Below, piece by piece: positions 58,896 to 64,000 of a DNA stretch of 64,000 nt. The stretch's first letter is position 1, and each line of letters begins with the position of its first letter. The notes under the pieces are model-generated. The model was not told where the DNA came from. It made no database searches and saw nothing but the letters and a program-made list of their open reading frames with translations. Origin of the DNA: CAWKCE01 sp032127035 (GTDB taxonomy: Bacteria > Actinomycetota > Actinomycetes > JAHEKZ01); the NCBI GenBank assembly GCA_963848085.1, contig CAWKCE010000003.1, positions 62,001-126,000 on the forward strand, written 5' to 3'. Both the position numbers and the translations under genes were made by a program.

Positions 58896-59507
58896 ATGTC
58901 CGAGCGCAGCCCCTGTCGGGTGGCGTCGATCGCACTGGCGGTGGCATGCGTGATGTCCGGCTGCGCTGAGTCGGGGCCCTCGTCCGGCGAGCGCCCAGCC
59001 TCGTCCTCGCTGTCCGGTCCGCGGGCCGGGACGACCGTTGCGCCTCCCCGTCGGCCGGCCGGTCCGGTGGCCCGGGGGTGGCAGGTCGTCGACGTCGTGG
59101 ACGGCGACACCGTGACGGTCGAGCGGAGTGGCCGCCGGCTGACGGTCCGGCTCATCGGCATCGACACCCCGGAGACCGTCGACCCGTCGCGACCGGTGGA
59201 GTGCTTCGGCCCGGAGGCGACCGCGTTCGCGCAGCGCCGACTTGCCGGGGCGCGCGTGTGGCTGGAGTTCGACCCGTCCCAGGGGAGGCGAGACGTCTAC
59301 GGTCGCACGCTGGCCTACGTGTGGCCGGAGAGGCCTAGCGGGGGCCGGTCGCTGTTCAACCTGCGAGCGGTGCGTCGCGGGTACGCCGTGGAGTTCACCT
59401 ACGACCGTGACTACCGATGGCGGGACGCATTTCGAGACGCTGAGCTGCGGGCGGCCGCCACTCAGGTCGGGCTCTGGTCGCCCTCGACCTGCGGGGGTTC
59501 GGCGTGA
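58896..59507 (+). CDS. Secreted thermonuclease-family lipoprotein
   Basis: A 203-residue protein with a lipoprotein signal (IALAVACVMSGC, Cys about 23), a Ser/Pro linker and an SNase/OB-fold domain (about 60-200): VVDVVDGDTVTVERSGRRLTVRLIGIDTPETVDP, QGRRDVYGRTLAYVW and GYAVEFTYDRDYRWRDAFRDAELRA. The catalytic Arg, Asp and Glu pattern of staphylococcal nuclease (RLIGIDTPE, GRTLAY) is present. It probably degrades extracellular DNA or RNA with calcium. Confidence 0.88.
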   Translation: MSERSPCRVASIALAVACVMSGCAESGPSSGERPASSSLSGPRAGTTVAPPRRPAGPVARGWQVVDVVDGDTVTVERSGRRLTVRLIGIDTPETVDPSRPVECFGPEATAFAQRRLAGARVWLEFDPSQGRRDVYGRTLAYVWPERPSGGRSLFNLRAVRRGYAVEFTYDRDYRWRDAFRDAELRAAATQVGLWSPSTCGGSA

Positions 59508-59517
59508 GGTGGTCCGG

Positions 59518-59877
59518 CTAGCTGTCGGTCCAGGCGCGCAGGACGTAGGTGACGGCCTCCTGCGGCGTCCACCCTTCCTTTGCGGCCTTCTTGCGCACCG
59601 CCTTGCGGAGCTTCTTGGGCACTGTGACGCCGAGCTCGACGAGCTCGTCCTTCTTGTCGGCCTTGGCCGCCTTGGTGTTGCCGGCGGCCTTGCGGGCGCG
59701 GAGGTCCCCCGGCTTGAACCGGGGAGGGGGCGCGTCGTCGACTGCCGCGGGTGGAACCGCGGGTGCCTGCGGAGCCGGGTGCAGGTGCTTGGCAGGGACC
59801 GCCTTGGGGGCAGCCGGATGCAGCCCACCGTCGGGGGCCTTGGTGAGAGCGGGTCGCGGTTCGGGAGTCCTGGCCAT
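59518..59877 (-). CDS. Small basic protein with C-terminal RHH-like domain, ParA partner
   Basis: A 119-residue protein with a Pro/Ala/Lys-rich disordered N-terminus and a C-terminal segment (VELGVTVPKKLRKAVRKKAAKEGWTPQEAVTYVLRAWTD) resembling a ribbon-helix-helix DNA-binding unit. GGAGG precedes the ATG, and it lies 10 nt after parA on the same strand. Small RHH proteins often act as the ParB-like partner of orphan ParAs, so that is the likely role. It is not a canonical ParB. Confidence 0.7.
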   Translation of the reverse strand: MARTPEPRPALTKAPDGGLHPAAPKAVPAKHLHPAPQAPAVPPAAVDDAPPPRFKPGDLRARKAAGNTKAAKADKKDELVELGVTVPKKLRKAVRKKAAKEGWTPQEAVTYVLRAWTDS

Positions 59878-59887
59878 GGCGTCCTCC

Positions 59888-60670
59888 TCAGCCGCTCGCC
59901 CGGAGGGGTCCGGTGTCGAGCTCGATGTCCAGCAGGCGGTCCAGGTAGCTGTCCAGGATGCGCGAGACCTCGCGGCCGGACTGTGTGCGCCACTGTTGCA
60001 CGGGAGTGCACGCGCCCGCGGCCTGCTGGAGCACTGCGCGGTCGGGGAGGGGCGGTTGGAGCAGGTCGGCACCGTAGGCGAGGGCGAGCTCGGCCAGCCG
60101 GTACCGGTGCTCCGAGGAGGTCGGTCGGACCTTGTTGACGACGATGCCGGCGACCTTGAGCCGCAGGTTGTAGGCGCGGACGATGTCGATCGACTCCAAG
60201 GCCTGCTGGGCGCCCTGGAGCGCGAACAGGCTCGGCTCGGTGACGACAAGCGCGAGGTCGCTGGCGGTCAGCGCGTTGCGGGTCAGCTCCCCCAGGGCGG
60301 GCGGGGTGTCGAGGAGGACCAGGTCGTAGCCGGTGAGGCCGCGCATGGTGACGCGGAGTCGGACGTTGCCCTCGCCTTCGGGGACAGCGCGGTGCTCCAA
60401 CGCGCGCTCGCTGACCACGAGGTCCAGGCCCTCTCCCCAGCTGCTGGCGACGATGGCGTCAGCCAGGACACCTGCCCGGCCGTCGGCGAGGACGTCGTTG
60501 GCGGTGAACTCGACGTTCTGCGGGTCGAGCACGACCGAGGCGTTCGCCTGCGGGTCGAGGTCGATGACCAGCGTCCGCAGGCCGCGCGCGTGCGCCGCGC
60601 CGGCCAGTCCCAGCGTCACGCTCGTCTTGCCGACGCCCCCCTTGAGGCTCAGCACGCTCACCACTCGCAC
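59888..60670 (-). CDS. ParA/Soj-family partition ATPase
   Basis: A 260-residue deviant Walker A ATPase: SLKGGVGKTSVTLGLAGAA, VIDLDPQANAS, LLDTPPALGELTRNAL and VTEPSLFALQGAQQALE. ParA proteins form ATP-dependent gradients on the nucleoid and position cargo. The GTG at 60670 has TAGCCT (60678-60683) 7 nt upstream; GTG 60691 is in frame but lacks signals. No parB or parS is nearby, so this is probably an orphan ParA positioning something other than the origin, with the small RHH protein as partner. Confidence 0.87.
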   Translation of the reverse strand: MRVVSVLSLKGGVGKTSVTLGLAGAAHARGLRTLVIDLDPQANASVVLDPQNVEFTANDVLADGRAGVLADAIVASSWGEGLDLVVSERALEHRAVPEGEGNVRLRVTMRGLTGYDLVLLDTPPALGELTRNALTASDLALVVTEPSLFALQGAQQALESIDIVRAYNLRLKVAGIVVNKVRPTSSEHRYRLAELALAYGADLLQPPLPDRAVLQQAAGACTPVQQWRTQSGREVSRILDSYLDRLLDIELDTGPLRASG

Positions 60671-60763
60671 GGGCCTCAGGCTACGGGTCACCGGTCACCC
60701 GGCACCGGCGAGTCCCGGAACCGCTGCGCCGGTTGGGTGACCCCTCCCGTCCGGGGGGATTGC

Positions 60764-60863
60764 ACGAATGTGCGGAATTCAGGGGCGCAGCCCCGAATTC
60801 CGCACGCATAGGGAGTCCTGTGTGCGGAATTGCGGGCGCGCGCCCGCAATTCCGCACATTCGT
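60764..60863. repeat. 100-bp double-hairpin intergenic repeat, copy 3
   Basis: The most intact copy. Hairpin A is GTGCGGAATTC with GAATTCCGCAC around an AGGGGCGCAGCCCC core; hairpin B is GTGCGGAATTGCGGGCGCG with its complement. The linker is AGGGAGTCCTG. It ends one base before the photolyase stop codon, between that gene and parA. The 15 bp TGACCCCTCCCGTCC upstream are shared with copy 1. Confidence 0.87.
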
Positions 60864-60864
60864 G

Positions 60865-62208
60865 CTACCGGGCGGCGTAACGGGCCAGCGATTCGGCGCG
60901 CTCGGTCGCGTGGTCCACGATCCGCTCCGGGTAGCCGCCGTCGTAGCCACCCGCCGCTGACCACGGCTGGTGCACCTGCGCGCCGGGCAGGTGCCGCAGC
61001 TCCGGGACGTAGCGGCGCACGTAGTCGCCCGACGGGTCGAACTTCGCCCCCTGCAGCAGCGGGTTGAACACCCGGAAGTACGGGGCGGCGTCGGTGCCGC
61101 TGCCGGCCGTCCACTGCCAGCCGTGTGCGTTCGACGCCAGGTCACCGTCCACGAGTCGGCGCATGAACCAGCGCGCGCCCTGCTGCCACTCCAGGTGGAG
61201 GTCCTTGACCAGGAACGACGCGACGATCATCCGGACCCGGTTGTGCATCCAGCCCTCGGCGAGTAGCTGCCGCATGCCGGCGTCCACGATCGGGTAGCCG
61301 GTTCGGCCCAGCTGCCACGCCCGCAGCCGCTCCTCGGCCACCGGGCCGCTGTCGTAGCGCATCGATGCGAACTCCGGTCGCAGGTACTCGCGCGCAGACG
61401 CCGGCTGGTGGTGGAGCACGTCGGCGTAGAACTCGCGCCACGCCAGCTCCTTCCGGAACGTCTCCTGGGCGGGGGTGTCGCCGAGCTCGGCCAGCAGGGT
61501 GCGCGGGTGAAGCTCGCCGAACTTCAGGTGGACCGACAGCCGGGAGGTGGAGTCCACGTCCGGCCGGTCGCGCACGTCCCGGTAGTCATCCAGCCGCTGC
61601 GACCGAAACTCCGCCCATCTCTCGAGCGCGGCCGCCTCTCCGGCGACGGGTAGTGCGACGTCGACCTCGGGCGGTTCCGGGTAGCCGTCGCAGTCGACCG
61701 GCCGCACCCACGCGACCTGTGCGTCCTCCGCGGGTGCCCGCCAGCCGTGCGTGGTCCAGGCCCGGTAGAAGGGGGAGTAGACGCGGTACGGGCTGCCGTC
61801 CGGCTTGGTGACCCGACCTGGCGCCACGGCGTATGGCGAGCCGGTGCGCACCAGGGCGATCCCGTGCTCGGCCAGCGCTTGCTCGACCGCCGCGTCGCGT
61901 TGCGCCCCGTACGGCCCGAAGTCAGCTGACACGTGGACGCTGCTCGCACCGGCAGTCCGTGCGACGTCGACGACGCACGCCACCGGGTGGCCGTTGCGGA
62001 GTACGAGGGTGTCGTCGAGGGCGTCGTCCAGCGAGCGCAGCGACCGCAGGAGGTAGGCCTGGCGCGGGGTCCCCGCGGCGGACATCAGCCGCGGGTCGAA
62101 GACGAACAGCGGCACGACCTCGTCGGCCCCGGCAGCCTGGTTGATCGCCGGGTGGTCGCTCAGCCGGAGGTCACGTCGAAACCACAGCACCGACCGGGTA
62201 GGAGCCAC
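60865..62208 (-). CDS. phr: Deoxyribodipyrimidine photolyase / cryptochrome
   Basis: A 447-residue class I photolyase. The N-terminal antenna domain starts SVLWFRRDLRLSDHPAINQA. The FAD domain has ELAWREFYADVLHHQP, GRTGYPIVDAGMRQLLAEGWMHNRVRMIVASFLVKDLHLEWQQGARWFMRRLVDGDLASN and GWQWTAGSGTDAAPYFRVFNP. It repairs cyclobutane pyrimidine dimers with blue light. TAGTCT (62215-62220) lies 6 nt before the GTG, so it is leaderless. Confidence 0.93.
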   Translation of the reverse strand: MAPTRSVLWFRRDLRLSDHPAINQAAGADEVVPLFVFDPRLMSAAGTPRQAYLLRSLRSLDDALDDTLVLRNGHPVACVVDVARTAGASSVHVSADFGPYGAQRDAAVEQALAEHGIALVRTGSPYAVAPGRVTKPDGSPYRVYSPFYRAWTTHGWRAPAEDAQVAWVRPVDCDGYPEPPEVDVALPVAGEAAALERWAEFRSQRLDDYRDVRDRPDVDSTSRLSVHLKFGELHPRTLLAELGDTPAQETFRKELAWREFYADVLHHQPASAREYLRPEFASMRYDSGPVAEERLRAWQLGRTGYPIVDAGMRQLLAEGWMHNRVRMIVASFLVKDLHLEWQQGARWFMRRLVDGDLASNAHGWQWTAGSGTDAAPYFRVFNPLLQGAKFDPSGDYVRRYVPELRHLPGAQVHQPWSAAGGYDGGYPERIVDHATERAESLARYAAR

Positions 62209-62259
62209 CCGCCGAGACTAGGAGGAGGCGGGCGCGGGCGCACCGCGACCGTCCCTACC

Positions 62260-62325
62260 CCGTCGAAACCCGGCGGGATGAGGCCTCCGGACCCCGGAAA
62301 CCGTCATCCCGCCCGGGTCCGACGG
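62260..62325 (-). terminator. Long hairpin terminator after the secreted phosphodiesterase gene
   Basis: CCGTCG and CCCGGCGGGATGA on the left pair with TCATCCCGCCCGGG and CGACGG on the right, with small bulges. The hairpin starts directly after the stop codon (62326-62328) of the minus-strand gene, so it should end that transcript before the photolyase promoter. Confidence 0.8.
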
Positions 62326-63426
62326 TCAGTGGAGGCGGACGGTGGCCGTCACTCCGGCGTGGTCTGACGCATACAGCGGCGGGGCGGACTGGAACGGCTC
62401 GGCGCCGACCACGGTGGCGGACATTCCTCGCACCGGGCCACGGAACAGCACCAGGTCGATGCGTGAGTTCAGGTCCGGTGGGTAGTTGGTCAGCGTGCCG
62501 TTCTGGCAGCACGTGAGCCCCATGCCGTTGCCGCTCACGACCCAGGCGTCGGTGTATGGGCCGGTCAGCTGGGCGTAGCTGGTGGTCGTGCTGCCGTCGG
62601 CAGCGGAGTTGAAGTCGCCCACGGCGATCACCGCACCCGTCGGGCGGGCCGGTCCGGCGAGGAACTCCGCCGCCTGGGCCTCCTGGACCGCCGGGGCGTC
62701 CTCGGTCTCGAAGTGCGAGTTCACGAACCGCACCTTCTTGCCCTGGAAGGTGGCGTCGATCGACGTCCAGCCGCGGTCGAAGGACAGCTCCCCAACCGGC
62801 GTGGTGAGAACGGCCTGCGCGTTGAAGAGGCCATTGCGGGAGTTGGACCACGCCAGACCAGGCGTGTCGGAGTTCACCAGGATCACGTCACGGTCCTGCA
62901 GGCTCACCACGCAGTCGGGTAGCGGCGGCAACGGGTTGTTGCAGCCCAGCGACGGGACGGTCACCAGGGGAACCGGGCCGATGTTGGCGTTGTTGGACAC
63001 CGCCGCGACCTCGTAGTGGAGACCGCGAGACGCCAGTGCCTGCTGGAGGATCGACAGGAAGTCGAAGCTGGGAGCCGTGGCCCCCTGGTTCCCGACCTTG
63101 GTCACCGTCCAGCGCGAGACCTCCTGGAGCCCGATGAGGTCGGGGTTGGCAGCGTCGATCTCGTCCGCCAGCGCCTGGGCGCGTGCCGGGAAGTTGGTGA
63201 ACAGCATCGTGCCGTAGATCTCGGCCACCGCCCCGACGAACTCGGCGGGCGTCTGCGCTACGAGGGCGGGGTTGAGGCTCGAGCCGAGGTAGATGTTGCG
63301 ACTCATGACGGTGAGCTCGCGCTTGTCTTTGGCCTCGGCGGCCCCCGGGACGGCGAGCGCGACGCCGAGTGCGACGACCCCCACCATCACCGTGCGAACA
63401 AGCTTCGAACGGTGAATCGCCTTCAT
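62326..63426 (-). CDS. Secreted endonuclease/exonuclease/phosphatase family protein
   Basis: A 366-residue exported EEP-superfamily hydrolase. The signal peptide is MKAIHRSKLVRTVMVGVVALGVALAVPGAAEA. Catalytic motifs include VMSRNIYLG (Asn), IGLQEVSRW (metal Glu), VRFVNSHFE, VIAVGDFNSAADG and the terminal SDHAGVTATVRL (Asp-His). It cleaves phosphodiesters, as in DNase I, sphingomyelinase or inositol phosphatase types; the substrate is unknown. The ATG at 63426 follows GGAGG, and the in-frame ATG at 63438 overlaps that site. Confidence 0.88.
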   Translation of the reverse strand: MKAIHRSKLVRTVMVGVVALGVALAVPGAAEAKDKRELTVMSRNIYLGSSLNPALVAQTPAEFVGAVAEIYGTMLFTNFPARAQALADEIDAANPDLIGLQEVSRWTVTKVGNQGATAPSFDFLSILQQALASRGLHYEVAAVSNNANIGPVPLVTVPSLGCNNPLPPLPDCVVSLQDRDVILVNSDTPGLAWSNSRNGLFNAQAVLTTPVGELSFDRGWTSIDATFQGKKVRFVNSHFETEDAPAVQEAQAAEFLAGPARPTGAVIAVGDFNSAADGSTTTSYAQLTGPYTDAWVVSGNGMGLTCCQNGTLTNYPPDLNSRIDLVLFRGPVRGMSATVVGAEPFQSAPPLYASDHAGVTATVRLH

Positions 63427-63571
63427 CACAGCCTCCATCCCGGTGCGTTGCCCGCACCGACGGCTTCCCCGAGTCTTGCTTCCGACCCTGTGCCCCACGG
63501 CGCCGCGCGTCAAGCGGTTCCCGGGATGTCCGAAATGAGCCGTCGCTCGCAGATGCGGCAGGATCTGTCCA

Positions 63572-64000
63572 GTGACGACCCTGATCACCAACGCCCGCGT
63601 GTTCACCGCCGACCCGGCCCGGCCGTGGGCCGACTCACTCGCGGTCGAGGGCGACCGGTTTGCGGCGGTCGGGACCGAAGACGAGGTCCGCGCAGAGCTC
63701 GAGACGCAAGGCAACGAGGCGACCGAGCCGGTGGACCTGGGAGGAGCACTTGTCCTCCCGGGGTTCATTGACGGTCACTTCCACACCGTCAGCACGGGCG
63801 AGGCGCTGCAGCGGGTGGACCTCGTCCACGCCAAGTCGCTGGCCGACATCCAACGCCTGGTGCGGGGGCACGCGGACGCGCACCCCGACGCGGCCTGGGT
63901 CCTCGGGAAGAGCTGGCTGTTCGACGCCGTTCCGGGTGGGCGCCCCACCGCGGCGATGATCGACGAGGTCGTCTCCGACCGCCCGGTGCTGCTCGACGCC
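63572..64000 (+). CDS. Amidohydrolase family protein (YtcJ-like), 3' partial
   Basis: The GTG at 63572 opens a frame that runs off the window (143 codons). The start TLITNARVFTADPARPWADSLAVEGDRFAAVGT is the N-terminal beta-sandwich of amidohydrolase-3 proteins, and LVLPGFIDGHFHTVSTGEAL holds the HxH metal pair. These enzymes hydrolyse N-acyl or cyclic amide compounds. The catalytic half is not visible. It diverges from the secreted phosphodiesterase across 145 bp. Confidence 0.85.
   Translation, partial: MTTLITNARVFTADPARPWADSLAVEGDRFAAVGTEDEVRAELETQGNEATEPVDLGGALVLPGFIDGHFHTVSTGEALQRVDLVHAKSLADIQRLVRGHADAHPDAAWVLGKSWLFDAVPGGRPTAAMIDEVVSDRPVLLDA

Overview
The window is chromosomal DNA of a very high-GC Gram-positive bacterium, almost certainly class Actinomycetes. 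The evidence is the actinobacterial gene set: a mycothiol-type DinB enzyme, GpgS, DUF3263, DUF3027 and DUF2530 proteins, LtrA, XPB helicase with its helicase-associated partner, type II SerC, and groEL under a CIRCE operator. Genes are dense, often overlap as ATGA or GTGA, and at least fifteen have a TANNNT box 6-8 nt before the start codon, which points to leaderless transcripts. The genus cannot be fixed from the sequence. There are no rRNA or tRNA genes, CRISPR arrays, prophages or intact insertion sequences, and no gene-free stretch longer than about 300 bases.

Layout. 1-3480: a guanidino-modifying hydrolase, an M20 deacylase and a PLP decarboxylase. 3.6-8.1 kb: cupin, DUF3263, LytR_C protein, amidohydrolase, and a coupled HAD phosphatase/GpgS pair for glucosylglycerate-type products. 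8.2-10.3 kb: a SAM-I riboswitch upstream of a threonine-synthase-like enzyme and a sulfur carrier (best read as the MetM/MetO homocysteine pathway), then a cold-shock gene. 10.8-16.1 kb: a tightly coupled acyl-CoA ligase, E1alpha, E1beta, E2 and acyl carrier protein operon whose ACP carries a +1 frameshift. 16.3-19.8 kb: sigma factor, membrane partner and groEL. 19.9-22.5 kb: thioesterase, LtrA, DUF4031 and an HD protein.

22.5-31.2 kb is a sulfur-metabolism block: ArsR regulator, SulP transporter, rhodanese-MBL fusion, DsrE-like protein, TusA, a fused Fe-S/NrfD subunit and a cytoplasmic molybdopterin oxidoreductase of SoeA/PsrA type. An ATATATGCGCA-type motif recurs in both divergent intergenic regions, so the ArsR protein may control the block. 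Persulfide would pass from rhodanese/MBL and DsrE/TusA to the Mo enzyme, with electrons entering the quinone pool. An old-yellow-enzyme flavoprotein follows.

33-47.5 kb holds XPB and its partner around a CBS/SLC13 pair, a second cold-shock gene, DUF2771-like, DUF3027, a sacsin-type ATPase protein, DUF2530, an RNA ligase-type phosphodiesterase, an aldo/keto reductase and a methyltransferase. 47.5-64 kb holds a MarR/MFS pair (the MFS reads through into a beta-propeller), serC, citrate synthase, pdxH, a sulfotransferase, a second MFS exporter, a YbdK ligase, a secreted nuclease, a ParA pair, photolyase, a secreted phosphodiesterase, and an amidohydrolase running off the end. Three copies of an exactly 100-bp double-hairpin repeat lie at gene 3' ends.
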